Shown here in pieces: positions 26,579 through 36,429 of a DNA stretch of 64,000 bases. Numbering within the stretch: position 1 is the first letter of the stretch; the number at the start of each line of letters is the position of its first letter. Under the pieces are notes generated by a model. The model was not told where the DNA came from. It made no database searches and saw only the letters and a list, made by a program, of their open reading frames with translations. This stretch comes from Scytolyngbya sp. HA4215-MV1 (GTDB lineage: Bacteria > Cyanobacteriota > Cyanobacteriia > Leptolyngbyales > Leptolyngbyaceae), in NCBI GenBank assembly GCA_019359045.1, contig JAHHIA010000001.1, forward strand, positions 434,001 through 498,000, in the 5' to 3' direction. The position numbers and the translations under genes were made by a program.

Positions 26579-27790
26579 ATGAAAACAGTGATTTTAGTTG
26601 ATGGCTTATGGGAAGGTCACCATTCGACCCACTTAAAAGCTATTGCTAAAACTCTGCTGGCACTGAATTGCCAAATTTTAGTTTGCTGTCCAAAGCCAAA
26701 TGAATTAAGTAATTGGCTATCTTCTCATGCTGAGAACCAGGAAAATATTTTGGGCAGTGTTGAGTTTCACGAGCCCGAAAAATCATCTTTTCCATTCAGA
26801 AAGATTCGGCAAAGTCTCAACGCTGTGAATCTTTGGAAAACAACTACTTTAGTTGTTCAGGAAATACTTGAGAAATTAGGTAAAACGCCTGATTTACTTT
26901 TTTTTCCCTGGTTAGATAGCTACTTAGAGGGTTGTCTGACTCACCATATTGTAGATCAAATTTTTCCTTACCCCTGGTCGGGTGTATATCATCAAGCCCA
27001 TCATATTCGGGCAAAGTCAAAATTATCTTTTATTTACTATGGCCCCCTCGATCCACAAGCTATCCTCTGGTCTTCTCATTGTCCAGTTGTTAGTGTGATA
27101 GATAGAGGAATTGCTGGAAAGCTTCGCGATCGACTGAACTCAAAACCTGTCGTTGCTTTCCCTGACATTGCAGATACTTCGCTTCCTGATACAAACTTTC
27201 CACTATTGAACAAGATTAAACAACAGGCGAAAGGTAGAAGAATTGTTGGTTTACTAGGCTCTCAGGCAAAGCGTAAGGGGCTTCTTACCTTGTTAAGGGC
27301 CGCTCAATTGATGAGTCACTCCGGTTATTTCTTTGTTTTTGCTGGGGTTTTCGCAAAAGACAGTTTTTCTATTGAAGAACTATCTGAAATTGAAAAAGTT
27401 ATTGAGTCAAATCCTGAACACTGCTTTTTTTATTTTGAAGAAATTCCTGGAGAGGCTCAATTTAATGCTCTAGTTGATCTTTGTAGTTTACTGTTCGTGG
27501 TTTATGAAAACTATCCTTTCATTAGCAATATTCTAATGAAAGCAGCAGTTTTTGAAAAGGGGGTTATTGCAAGTGAAACTTTTTATATCGGTGAGATCAC
27601 ACAAAAGTTTAATTTGGGGTTAACAGTTCCTGAAAGAAACGTTGAGAAATGTGTTGAGGCGCTTAAGGACTGGGATCAGGTATCTAATAGTACTATCGAG
27701 CAATATAAGCAAGGCTGTAAAGCTTACAGAGATTGGAATTCAGAAGAACGATTACATACTACACTCGAAGAAGTCTTGAGCTATGTCTAA
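26579..27790 (+). CDS. GT-B type glycosyltransferase with an N-terminal GHHS motif
   Basis: This 403-residue protein begins TVILVDGLWEGHHSTHLKA and has a second Rossmann-like half with IVGLLGSQAKRKGLLTLLRA, typical of GT4-like enzymes. It resembles the gene at 35132, which starts LLFDLSIRGHHPNYI and has LLFGALTGRKGIHKVLEA. The two are probably distant paralogues. GAGGAG precedes the start. Donor and acceptor are unknown. Confidence 0.8.
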   Translation: MKTVILVDGLWEGHHSTHLKAIAKTLLALNCQILVCCPKPNELSNWLSSHAENQENILGSVEFHEPEKSSFPFRKIRQSLNAVNLWKTTTLVVQEILEKLGKTPDLLFFPWLDSYLEGCLTHHIVDQIFPYPWSGVYHQAHHIRAKSKLSFIYYGPLDPQAILWSSHCPVVSVIDRGIAGKLRDRLNSKPVVAFPDIADTSLPDTNFPLLNKIKQQAKGRRIVGLLGSQAKRKGLLTLLRAAQLMSHSGYFFVFAGVFAKDSFSIEELSEIEKVIESNPEHCFFYFEEIPGEAQFNALVDLCSLLFVVYENYPFISNILMKAAVFEKGVIASETFYIGEITQKFNLGLTVPERNVEKCVEALKDWDQVSNSTIEQYKQGCKAYRDWNSEERLHTTLEEVLSYV

Positions 27791-27870
27791 AATAACTGTC
27801 TGGAAGCATCTGTTAAAGAAAGTTTCTTTTTCAAAAGAACTTAAATTACCGCAAATTTGATAATGAAATT

Positions 27871-28833
27871 ATGACTCTAGCGATCAGTGTGATCATTTGC
27901 GCGCATAACCCTCGATCTGAATATTTAAGTCGAGTACTTAGTGCTCTCCAAACGCAAACCTTGTCTAAAGAACAATGGGAGCTTTTGCTTATTGATAATG
28001 CTAGTGATAGCCCTTTGGATCAAAGAATTGATCTCAGTTGGCACCCCAAAAGTAAACACCTTTATGAGAGAAAATTAGGAATTTTATATGCTCGGCTATG
28101 TGGCATTCAACATGCCAATGCTGATCTGATCTTATTTGTTGACGATGATAATATCTTGACTCAGGATTACCTTGAGACAGCTTTGAAGATTGGTAGAGAA
28201 CATCCAGAACTGGGAGCTTGGGGAGGTCAGTGCATTGCGGAATTTGAGGAAAAACCACCCGATTGGACACAACGATTTTGGATCTATTTAGCGATCAAAG
28301 AGTTTGATCGGGACATTCTATCGGAGCGTGCTTATCAGCCTGAATGCTTGCCCGTGACCGCTGGTGGGTGCTATCGAAAAGTGGTATCCGATGCCTACCT
28401 CGAACTGGTAAATTCTGACTCTCGTCGAGCCATGCTAGGACAAAAAGGTTCTTTGTTACTGAGGGGAGAGGATTTAGATCTGGGTTATACAGCCTATGAT
28501 CTAGGATTTGGTGTGGGCTTATTTACGTCCTTAAAACTGAAACATTTGATGCCAGCCGATCGCCTTAAAGAAGGGTATTTAATTAATTTAGTTGCAGGTT
28601 CTAAATACTCTGAATTATTACTCGCATATCTTAGAGGTAGAATTGCCAGGGTTCAAGCTTGGAAACATCGCCTAAGGTTGATGTTAAGCTCAAAACTTTG
28701 GTTAATTAGTCCAAAAATGTGGCTTATGGCTCCTCAAGAACGTCGATTCTATTTAGCGCAAAGGAAAGCCTCTATCGAGGCCATGATCCAGATCTATCAT
28801 CTACAGAATTCAGTAAAACAGTCCACTCTATAG
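27871..28833 (+). CDS. Family 2 glycosyltransferase
   Basis: The 320-residue product starts AISVIICAHNPRSEYLSRVL and shows LLIDNASDSP and LILFVDDDNIL, a DDD metal/nucleotide motif. PVTAGGCYRKV and LLLRGEDLDLGY (an ED-x-D type acceptor motif) follow. Its C-terminal part is basic. It lies between a GT-B enzyme and the MsbA-like exporter, so it should act on the lipid-linked intermediate before flipping. Confidence 0.9.
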   Translation: MTLAISVIICAHNPRSEYLSRVLSALQTQTLSKEQWELLLIDNASDSPLDQRIDLSWHPKSKHLYERKLGILYARLCGIQHANADLILFVDDDNILTQDYLETALKIGREHPELGAWGGQCIAEFEEKPPDWTQRFWIYLAIKEFDRDILSERAYQPECLPVTAGGCYRKVVSDAYLELVNSDSRRAMLGQKGSLLLRGEDLDLGYTAYDLGFGVGLFTSLKLKHLMPADRLKEGYLINLVAGSKYSELLLAYLRGRIARVQAWKHRLRLMLSSKLWLISPKMWLMAPQERRFYLAQRKASIEAMIQIYHLQNSVKQSTL

Positions 28834-28930
28834 GCTTATCCTTGAAAAAGAGTGTTGAAAGTAATAGCATTGAAAGCATTGAGAACCAGCACCTACTTCT
28901 GTTAAATATTTGTAGAAGGTATTGCCATCT

Positions 28931-30754
28931 ATGAACTTTCTCTCAAAATTTCTATATGTTTTGCCTTCAAAACCCATTATCTTGTTGCCCTGGTTGCTGG
29001 CGTTTATTTGCTCCTCGATTCTGGAAGTCTTTGGTATCGGTATTATTGGTCCATTTATTGGGCTAGCTAGTCATTCTGGTATTATTTACCAGAATATATG
29101 GCTCCATCGAGCATATACAATCTTAGGTGTTAAGCAGGAAAGCCACTTTATTGCACTGATAGGAATACTTGTTATTTTAATCTTCTGCTTTAAATCGCTG
29201 ATTGTTTGGTATACACAATCTCGTATTTTTAAGTTTAGTTATCTTCAACAAGAAAAGCTAATATCCAGGCTCATGCATTCCTATATAGAAGCTCCTTATG
29301 AGCTTTTCATTAATAAAAATACTGTTCAGGTTATTAACAATGTTGTTGGTCAAACTAAAACTTTTACGGATAAAATCCTCTCGACTTTTCTCGTTTCTGT
29401 CTCCAATTTGGTAACAATTTTAGCAATTTCTTTTTTGTTATGTTTGGTTAGTCCTGTTGCTGTTTTATCTCTTCTATTGATTCTTTCTCCCTTACTCGTT
29501 CTATTTAATGCATTTAAAGGCAAGGTAAAAGCTTGGAGTAAAGCTTTGCATGAAGCGGATCTAGGCATCCTGCGTGGAATTAATCATGGGCTTGGTGGCT
29601 TTAAGGAAACTAGAGTAATTGGATGTGGTTCTTATTTTGAAGAGGAAACGCTTCAACAGGCTCACCAAATGGCCGAGGTGTCGATCAAATTCTATGCCTT
29701 TAAATTAGCTCCTCGCTTCATTATTGAAGTAATTCTCGTTGTATTTTTAGTTGGCTTAATCTCAATTGCTTTGTTATTCAACCAGGGTGTTGAGGAGCTT
29801 ATACCTGTTTTGAGTATTTTTGCACTGGCATCTATCCGTTTGATTCCTGCATGTACAAATCTTGCTAATGGGTTAAGTATTCTCCGGAACAATTCTCACC
29901 AGATGAATCAGCTTTATCTAGATTTGAAAGAGCTGGAAAACGCTCATATGGAAGCAGGTTTACATCTACCCATGATGACCGAGAAAAGTGAAAAGGGTTC
30001 TTATCTTGAAAACAAGCTATCAAAAATTAGTTTTATTGAGAAGATTGTTTTGGATAGGGTTTCTTTTCGTTATGGAAGCGAGGGTGGGAATGTATTAGAT
30101 CAAGTTTCCATAACAATTCCAAAGGGACAAGCGATAGGATTGATTGGTAGATCTGGAGCAGGAAAAACGACGTTGGTTGATGTGATCTTAGGGCTCTTGA
30201 TTCCCCAATCAGGAGATATTCAAGTAGATGGGCTTTCCATTTACAGCGATCTGCGTTCCTGGCAAAATCTGATTGGATATATTCCCCAATCAATTTTTCT
30301 AATTGATGACACGATCGAGCGCAATATTGCCTTTGGATTACCTGATCACCAAATTGATGCTCAACGATTGGAAAAAGCAATTCGAGCAGCTCAGCTGACT
30401 GAAGTGATTGAGCATCTTCCAAATGGGGTAAAAACACGAGTCGGTGAACGAGGTATTATGCTTTCGGGTGGGCAGCGACAAAGGGTTGGAATTGCACGAG
30501 CGCTTTACCATAAGCGCGAGATTTTAGTCTTAGATGAAGCAACGTCTGCTTTAGATAATGAAACAGAAAGATTGGTTACAGAAGCGATTCAAGCGTTAAG
30601 TGGTATCAAGACAATGATCATTATTGCCCACAGGCTGACGACGCTTGAACATTGTGATCAGGTTTACTTGTTGGACAAGGGAGCCATTGTGAGGTCTGGA
30701 AGTTTGCAGGAGGTTATGTTGGAAGACTACCTGCTTACAGATGTAGAGAGTTAG
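28931..30754 (+). CDS. MsbA/PglK-like ABC exporter (fused permease-ATPase)
   Basis: This fusion has about six membrane helices in residues 1-320 and an ATPase domain with Walker A GRSGAGKTT, signature LSGGQRQRVGIARAL, Walker B ILVLDEATSALD and switch His in IIIAHRL. The layout is that of lipid or lipid-linked-oligosaccharide flippases such as PglK. I take ATG 28931 rather than the TTG at 28922. Its place among glycosyltransferases suggests that it flips a lipid-linked oligosaccharide, in parallel with or instead of a Wzx, which is not seen in this window. Confidence 0.92.
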   Translation: MNFLSKFLYVLPSKPIILLPWLLAFICSSILEVFGIGIIGPFIGLASHSGIIYQNIWLHRAYTILGVKQESHFIALIGILVILIFCFKSLIVWYTQSRIFKFSYLQQEKLISRLMHSYIEAPYELFINKNTVQVINNVVGQTKTFTDKILSTFLVSVSNLVTILAISFLLCLVSPVAVLSLLLILSPLLVLFNAFKGKVKAWSKALHEADLGILRGINHGLGGFKETRVIGCGSYFEEETLQQAHQMAEVSIKFYAFKLAPRFIIEVILVVFLVGLISIALLFNQGVEELIPVLSIFALASIRLIPACTNLANGLSILRNNSHQMNQLYLDLKELENAHMEAGLHLPMMTEKSEKGSYLENKLSKISFIEKIVLDRVSFRYGSEGGNVLDQVSITIPKGQAIGLIGRSGAGKTTLVDVILGLLIPQSGDIQVDGLSIYSDLRSWQNLIGYIPQSIFLIDDTIERNIAFGLPDHQIDAQRLEKAIRAAQLTEVIEHLPNGVKTRVGERGIMLSGGQRQRVGIARALYHKREILVLDEATSALDNETERLVTEAIQALSGIKTMIIIAHRLTTLEHCDQVYLLDKGAIVRSGSLQEVMLEDYLLTDVES

Positions 30755-30769
30755 TGAAGTCGCTTTGCC

Positions 30770-31888
30770 ATGCCCAACAGTTCTACTAAGGTATTAATGA
30801 CGACAGGAAAATCGTCCCGGCTGCCAGGTATCGATCTGTTCCGCGGTTTGGCTGTCATTGCAGTTGCGATTCTGCATTCTGACAATCATATGCCGACTCA
30901 TGGATGGGCGGCATTCCTAGAGCACTTTGCTAGCTTTGCAGTGCCTTTTTTTTTGGCGACCTCGTTCTATTTGGCTGTTCGTAAACTCTATATCAGCCAA
31001 TCTCCCTATTCTCTCCGCTCTCGTCTCTCTCGCTTACTCATTCCCTATGTGATATGGACAGGGATCTATTTACTATTCACTCTATTGAAGTATACAATTT
31101 CCAGTAGAGAGGGAGAAATTGGGGCAATTTTTCGAGATCCCGTTAGTATTATTTTTTTGGGTAGTCCTGCGTATCATCTTTACTTTATTCCCTTGCTGCT
31201 GATCGGTACTCTATTGCTAAAAGGGGCTGAGTGGCTGGTTCAGCAGCAGATTCGAGTCGGGACGGTTTTGTTTTTGCTGATCTTGAGTGAGATGGCTTAT
31301 GAAGTCATTTTGATAAGTGGCAATGGATTTGAGCTAGGAGCCAATGCTGCGTTTCAGACAGCCTTCTCAGCAGTGGGAATCAATGTTCAACAGTATCCAC
31401 TACTAAGGGTTGGAGCGATCGCGATCGCCTGGATTTTACGTTGTCTACCCTATATCGCTCTAGCATTGTTATGGCAGCATCCCTTCGTTCAACAACGACT
31501 TCCTGAATTAGGGGTTCGATCAGTGGTTATCACTGGCTTAATCTTCATGCTGATCAATATCTTTGGAGATCGCATGTTGCTGGTAGGAATATATGAAATT
31601 GCCAGGGGGTATACGGCACTTATCTTTGCACTTTCCCTCTCGACCGTAATCAAAGATCATCCCTTAATTACTAGCCTGGGTCTCTGCTCTTTTGGCATTT
31701 ATCTGATGCACTTAATCTGGGTAGAGACGCTGAAGACAGTTTTAGGACGGATTTTCCCCTATTTACTAACGAATGTAACAGCTTTAACTCTGTTAATTTT
31801 TGCTTGCCTCGCCTGTACTATTAGTTGGTTTTTGACAGCATTATTGATCCGACAAAAGGGCTTTTTACCAAAAGCTTTGTTTGGGTAG
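30770..31888 (+). CDS. Acyltransferase 3 family membrane protein (OafA-like)
   Basis: The 372-residue polytopic protein starts LPGIDLFRGLAVIAVAILHS, the hallmark R-x10-H acyltransferase-3 pattern (the family's arginine and histidine). It continues with FFLATSFYL, SRLLIPYVIWTGIYLL and LYFIPLLLIG. About ten hydrophobic segments are present. Such proteins O-acetylate or otherwise acylate extracellular polysaccharides. It lies 15 nt after the ABC exporter and should decorate the same glycan. Confidence 0.92.
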   Translation: MPNSSTKVLMTTGKSSRLPGIDLFRGLAVIAVAILHSDNHMPTHGWAAFLEHFASFAVPFFLATSFYLAVRKLYISQSPYSLRSRLSRLLIPYVIWTGIYLLFTLLKYTISSREGEIGAIFRDPVSIIFLGSPAYHLYFIPLLLIGTLLLKGAEWLVQQQIRVGTVLFLLILSEMAYEVILISGNGFELGANAAFQTAFSAVGINVQQYPLLRVGAIAIAWILRCLPYIALALLWQHPFVQQRLPELGVRSVVITGLIFMLINIFGDRMLLVGIYEIARGYTALIFALSLSTVIKDHPLITSLGLCSFGIYLMHLIWVETLKTVLGRIFPYLLTNVTALTLLIFACLACTISWFLTALLIRQKGFLPKALFG

Positions 31889-31914
31889 CTTGCATTTCAT
31901 GATGCGTTGACACG

Positions 31915-33156
31915 ATGAAAGTTTTACACCTCAGTACTTCTGATCTTGATGGGGGTGCCGCTAGAGCAGCCTATCGTCTACATCGAGGGCTTCAATCGAC
32001 GGGGATGACGTCTCAGATGTTGGTACGAGCTAAAACGAGTACAGATAAAGCAGTTATCTCAGAGAGGACATTGTTAACTAAATTGGGACCTCCCTCCACT
32101 GAGTTACCTCTACGGTTTTATCCCCAACGATCGCGCCATATGTTTTCTGTGCAGTGGTTGCCTGATGCGATCGCACCAAAAGTTCGCCAGTTAAACCCAG
32201 ATATTGTGCATTTGCACTGGATTTGTAACGGGTTTATGCAAATTGAAACTCTGAGCAAGCTAAATCAACCTCTTGTTTGGACATTACATGACATGTGGCC
32301 CCTGACAGGAGGTTGTAATTATAGCAAGGAGTGCGATCGCTATACCCAGAGTTGCGGTGCCTGCCCCCAGCTCAAAAGTACACGAGAGCAGGATCTATCT
32401 CGGTGGGTGTGGCGACGGAAGGCAAAAGCATGGAAAAACCTGAATTTAACTATTGTAAGTCCTAGTCATTGGTTAGCGGATTGTGCTCGGTCTAGTCCTT
32501 TATTCAGGAACAGGCGCATTGAAGTCATTCCTCATGGACTTGATCTGACAAAATATCGACCCATAGATTGGAAGATTGCCCGGCAGTTATTGAATCTACC
32601 AACCGATAAGCAGTTGGTTTTGTTCGGCGCTTCACCAGGAACTACAGGCGATCAGCGTAAAGGATTCCACCTGCTCCAACTTGCCCTACAGCGACTCGGG
32701 AAGTTGAGTTTTCAAAATCGGCTAGAACTCGTCATTTTTGGTGATTCTCAATCAGATCAGTCTCTAGATCTAGACTTTAGCGTTCATTACTTAGGGCAGT
32801 TGCATGACGACCTCTCGCTGGCACTAGCCTACGCTAGTGCTGATGTTATGGTAGTGCCTTCACTTCAAGAAGCATTTGGACAAACTGCCTCTGAATCCCT
32901 TGCATGCGGCACCCCTGTGGTTGCGTTTAATGCAACTGGCTTGCAGGATATTGTCGAACATCAGCGAAATGGTTATCTGGCGAAACCATTTGAAATTGAA
33001 GATTTGATTCAGGGCATTACTTGGATACTGGAAGATTGCGATCGCCATCAAAAGTTAAGGGCTGGTGCTCGCAAAAAAGCAGAGCAAGAATTCGGCCTGG
33101 AATTGCAAGCACAACGCTATTTATCACTGTTTAATCAAATCTTTACAGATAAATAG
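31915..33156 (+). CDS. Family 4 glycosyltransferase
   Basis: This 413-residue GT-B enzyme starts KVLHLSTSDLDGGAARAAYR, as in WcaC-like transferases, and has LHWICNGF and WTLHDMWPLTGGCNY (with a cysteine cluster in the following 20 residues). The C-terminal half has the GT4 pattern VPSLQEAFGQTASESLACG, containing the E-x7-E motif. It should add a sugar with retention of configuration on the cytoplasmic side. Confidence 0.93.
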   Translation: MKVLHLSTSDLDGGAARAAYRLHRGLQSTGMTSQMLVRAKTSTDKAVISERTLLTKLGPPSTELPLRFYPQRSRHMFSVQWLPDAIAPKVRQLNPDIVHLHWICNGFMQIETLSKLNQPLVWTLHDMWPLTGGCNYSKECDRYTQSCGACPQLKSTREQDLSRWVWRRKAKAWKNLNLTIVSPSHWLADCARSSPLFRNRRIEVIPHGLDLTKYRPIDWKIARQLLNLPTDKQLVLFGASPGTTGDQRKGFHLLQLALQRLGKLSFQNRLELVIFGDSQSDQSLDLDFSVHYLGQLHDDLSLALAYASADVMVVPSLQEAFGQTASESLACGTPVVAFNATGLQDIVEHQRNGYLAKPFEIEDLIQGITWILEDCDRHQKLRAGARKKAEQEFGLELQAQRYLSLFNQIFTDK

Positions 33157-33370
33157 CTGTTTTTTTAAGAAACGGAAACGGCAATAAGGCTGATTGCCTT
33201 AGCAGATCAATTAGCAAGTATTATGGATTGAAGAAAATACTTAAGAGATTTTTTCAGCATCTCGTGGAGTTCAAGCAAAAGTTATCGAAAGCATTGCCTT
33301 CCGTAGCATGGTCAGAAGAACCTGTGAGCAATTTCAGTTTAGTGAGTTATTGAGTGATTAAAGTTTGATT

Positions 33371-34981
33371 ATGAAAAAGCCATCATTTCCAAGGTATTTC
33401 TCTTCAAATATATTGCGATCTTTACTTTTAAGTATATTGATCTTGGGAATTGTTTTCCGGTTTATTGATCTTGGTAAAAAGCCTTATTGGAGTGATGAAA
33501 CTTACACGTCGGCTGTAGTTTCTGGCTTTTCTCAAGCAGAGCTAATTGAAAAGTTTTCTACAAATCAGCCCATCAAGAACAAAGACTTCGTAAGATATCA
33601 ATATCCTAATTCTGAGAAAAATCTAAACGATTCACTAAGGATTCTGGCAGTTAACTCTCAAGATGGACATCCACCGCTTTTTCATGTTCTAGAAATGCTA
33701 TGGCTGAAGTGGTTTGGCAATTCAGTATCAGTTTTACGTAGCTTATCAGCTTTTCTGAGTGCGCTTGCACTTCCTTGTATGTATTGGTTGTGTCTAGAAT
33801 TATTTGAATCACCATTAGCAGGTTTGATTGGAGCCGCCTTACTGGCTATTTCACCATTTCACGTAATTTATGCGCAAGAAGCTCGCCCTTATAGTTTGTT
33901 GACTTTGTCAATTTTATTGACAGGTGCTGCTTTGATGCAAGCAACTCGTTTGAAAAGCAAGCTTTCATGGGCTATCTATGCGGTGACGCTAGCGATAGGA
34001 TTTTATTCTCATTTCTTTTTTATATTTGTTGTATTTGGGTATTTGATTTACATTCTAACGATCGAACATTTTCGATTGACCAAGACAGTAGTTAATTTTT
34101 TGATTTCATCTACTGTAGGCTTTGCAGTTTTTATTCCTTGGTTATTAATTATTTTTCAAAACCGATCAAGTTTCTCTTCAATGTCGTCTTGGATTAGTAC
34201 ACAGGAGCTTAGTTTTTTGGGAGCAGTCAGAATATGGGCTGATAATATCAGTCTTGCTTTTTTTGACTTAAGGATGAGCTCATATTTCAACCTCGGCAAT
34301 TTCGGCTTCTATTTTCTCATTCCACCTATCTTAATTCTAGTAGGATATTCAATCTACTTTCTCTATACCAAAACTCCTCCTAAAACCTATTTATTTATCT
34401 TTATTTTGATTGGATCGACTGCTTTTTCTCTAATTCTGTCAGATTTAGTTTTAGGTGGAAATCGCCAAACATGGTCGAGATACATTGTGGCTTGTTATCT
34501 GGGAATTCAGCTTTCTGTTGCTTACTTTTTGTCACATCAGGTTTCTTCTATCAAGAATCGCACTCGATCTCGGAAATTACAGTTAATTCTAATATCTACA
34601 ATATTTTCTGCCGGAATTTTTTCATGTCTCATAAACCTTAACGCAAGTACATGGTGGAATAAGTATGGGGGAGAGCGAATTCTAAAAGTTGCTCAAAATG
34701 TAAACCAGACAGAACGACCTTTGGTGATTGTTGAGCAAAGACCGATAGACATGATTGCCATCAGTTTCAGCTTTAGACCCGATGTTTATCTGCTATTTGT
34801 AAAGGATTCTAACCAGGTCAAAATTCCCAGCAATTTTAGTAACATTTTTCTAATCAATCCCACCCAAACACTATTATCGGAATTAGATAGTCAAGGCTAT
34901 CAGTCAAAAAATATCGATACTTTTCCCCAGATTGGTATGTTTCAGGGAATGGATTTTTGGAAAATTGACAAGGCGAAGTAA
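33371..34981 (+). CDS. GT39/ArnT-like membrane glycosyltransferase
   Basis: This protein of about 536 residues has ten or more hydrophobic segments. After the first helix comes KKPYWSDETYTSAVVSG, where the Asp-Glu corresponds to the metal-linked acidic pair of GT-C transferases, and later DGHPPLFHVLEMLWLKWFG and FHVIYAQEARPYSLLTL. These are typical of the family 39-like enzymes that use polyprenyl-phosphate sugars on the periplasmic side. ATG 33371 is preferred over TTG 33365. It may add a side sugar after flipping. Confidence 0.9.
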   Translation: MKKPSFPRYFSSNILRSLLLSILILGIVFRFIDLGKKPYWSDETYTSAVVSGFSQAELIEKFSTNQPIKNKDFVRYQYPNSEKNLNDSLRILAVNSQDGHPPLFHVLEMLWLKWFGNSVSVLRSLSAFLSALALPCMYWLCLELFESPLAGLIGAALLAISPFHVIYAQEARPYSLLTLSILLTGAALMQATRLKSKLSWAIYAVTLAIGFYSHFFFIFVVFGYLIYILTIEHFRLTKTVVNFLISSTVGFAVFIPWLLIIFQNRSSFSSMSSWISTQELSFLGAVRIWADNISLAFFDLRMSSYFNLGNFGFYFLIPPILILVGYSIYFLYTKTPPKTYLFIFILIGSTAFSLILSDLVLGGNRQTWSRYIVACYLGIQLSVAYFLSHQVSSIKNRTRSRKLQLILISTIFSAGIFSCLINLNASTWWNKYGGERILKVAQNVNQTERPLVIVEQRPIDMIAISFSFRPDVYLLFVKDSNQVKIPSNFSNIFLINPTQTLLSELDSQGYQSKNIDTFPQIGMFQGMDFWKIDKAK

Positions 34982-35006
34982 AATTCTAAGGAGTCTTACT
35001 TCGCCT
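34971..35006 (+). terminator. Hairpin at the end of the GT39-like gene
   Basis: Arms aggcgaagtaa (34971-34981) and ttacttcgcct (34996-35006) are perfectly complementary with a 14-nt loop. The left arm contains the stop codon. No T-run follows, so it may attenuate or stabilise the transcript rather than end it. Confidence 0.45.
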
Positions 35007-35131
35007 GATTAGGGGCTTGAGTACTATTTATTGGATCAGGTATTTGAGAAGGTAATGAATATACCGTTACTATTTAAAGAATAAAGATTTGGGGAATCAA
35101 GCAATTTGATCAAATGGATTTAGGGGTGAGT

Positions 35132-36421
35132 ATGCGACGAATCCAGAAGCAACCATGCGATGTTTTATCTAGCGACGCACTTGGTAGTCGCAATTGCCGC
35201 ATTCTGTTATTCGATCTTTCTATTAGAGGTCATCACCCCAATTACATTCAACAGTTAATTCGGTACTGGAGTGAGCACACAATTCCAGGCAGTTTGGAAA
35301 TGGTGGTTTCTCCTAGATTTCTAGAGGAACATTTCGATGTCGTAGAGCTAGCCAATCAACTGAATCGCGACAAGCTTAAATTCGTTGCCATCACCCCAGA
35401 AGAAGAAGCGGCGCTGAAATCTAGAAAATCTTTTTTTAGTCGAACTGTCCGAGCTTTTCAGGAACTGCAACTGTTGTGCAAATATGCAGCGATCGCCCAG
35501 GCAACGCATTGCTTGATGATGTACTTTGATACTGCTCAGATCCCCCTGGCAGCCGGGATCAAGCTTCCCTGTCCCTTTTCTGGCATCTACTTTAGACCAA
35601 CTTTTCACTATAGTGAATTGACGGGAAAATCTCTGTCTTGGAAAGAGCAGTTGCAGCAAGGACGGGAGAAGTTCATTCTGTCCAGGGTTTTGAATCATCC
35701 CCAGTGTCATCGGTTGTTTTGTTTAGACCCTTTTGCGGTTCAGTATTTGCAGACACGTGGCGATCGCCACTTGATCCATTTGCCTGATCCCGTGTCTGTC
35801 CAACCAAGGATTGCTCAGCCAAAAGCCCAGGAACAGCAACAGGTACTGAGAAAGACATTGGGAATTTCTCCTGAGCGGCGAGTATTTCTTTTATTTGGGG
35901 CACTCACCGGACGTAAGGGGATCCATAAAGTGCTAGAGGCTGTCTCAATGCTGCCACCTAACCTAACTCAGAAGCTTTGCTTACTTTTAGTAGGAGAAAT
36001 CAAAGCTTCTGAAGAAACCCAGGTAGAGGCGACAATCGCTCAGCTTCGTCAGACCATACCTGTTCAGATTGTGACTCATTACCAATTTGTAACCGATGAG
36101 GAGGTACAGTATTACTTTCAACTGGCGGATGTGGTGCTGGCAACCTATCAGCAGCATGTTGGCATGAGTGGCATTTTGTTACTGGCGGCAGCAGCTCAAA
36201 AGCCTGTGTTAAGTTCCGATTATGGACTGATGGGCGAGCTAGTACGACGCTATCAATTGGGATTGGTGGTAGATTCAACGATAGCTAAAGAAATTTCTTC
36301 TGGGTTGTCTCGATATTTAACTGAGTCTCTTGATCAATTAGGAGATCGTCAAAAAATGCAGCAATTTGCCGAACAGAATTCCTCTGAACACTTTGCTCAA
36401 ACTATTTTCCAGTATCTGTGA
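35132..36421 (+). CDS. GT-B type glycosyltransferase with a GHH motif
   Basis: This protein of about 429 residues has LLFDLSIRGHHPNYIQQ near the start and, in the second half, VFLLFGALTGRKGIHKVLEA and DVVLATYQQHVGMSGILLLA. It is related in layout to the gene at 26579. I favour ATG 35132, preceded by TAGGGGTGAG; ATG 35114 is possible but has no ribosome site. Its C-terminal 25 residues (from GDR-KM to TIF) recur in a broken fragment at 37263-37376. Confidence 0.82.
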   Translation: MRRIQKQPCDVLSSDALGSRNCRILLFDLSIRGHHPNYIQQLIRYWSEHTIPGSLEMVVSPRFLEEHFDVVELANQLNRDKLKFVAITPEEEAALKSRKSFFSRTVRAFQELQLLCKYAAIAQATHCLMMYFDTAQIPLAAGIKLPCPFSGIYFRPTFHYSELTGKSLSWKEQLQQGREKFILSRVLNHPQCHRLFCLDPFAVQYLQTRGDRHLIHLPDPVSVQPRIAQPKAQEQQQVLRKTLGISPERRVFLLFGALTGRKGIHKVLEAVSMLPPNLTQKLCLLLVGEIKASEETQVEATIAQLRQTIPVQIVTHYQFVTDEEVQYYFQLADVVLATYQQHVGMSGILLLAAAAQKPVLSSDYGLMGELVRRYQLGLVVDSTIAKEISSGLSRYLTESLDQLGDRQKMQQFAEQNSSEHFAQTIFQYL

Positions 36422-36429
36422 GGTTAAAC

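Noticed and set aside
33230-33360. Short open frames of about 40 codons between the GT4 and GT39-like genes
   Set aside because: Two overlapping frames look equally plausible and neither has an ATG with a ribosome site; possibly decayed coding DNA but not supportable.
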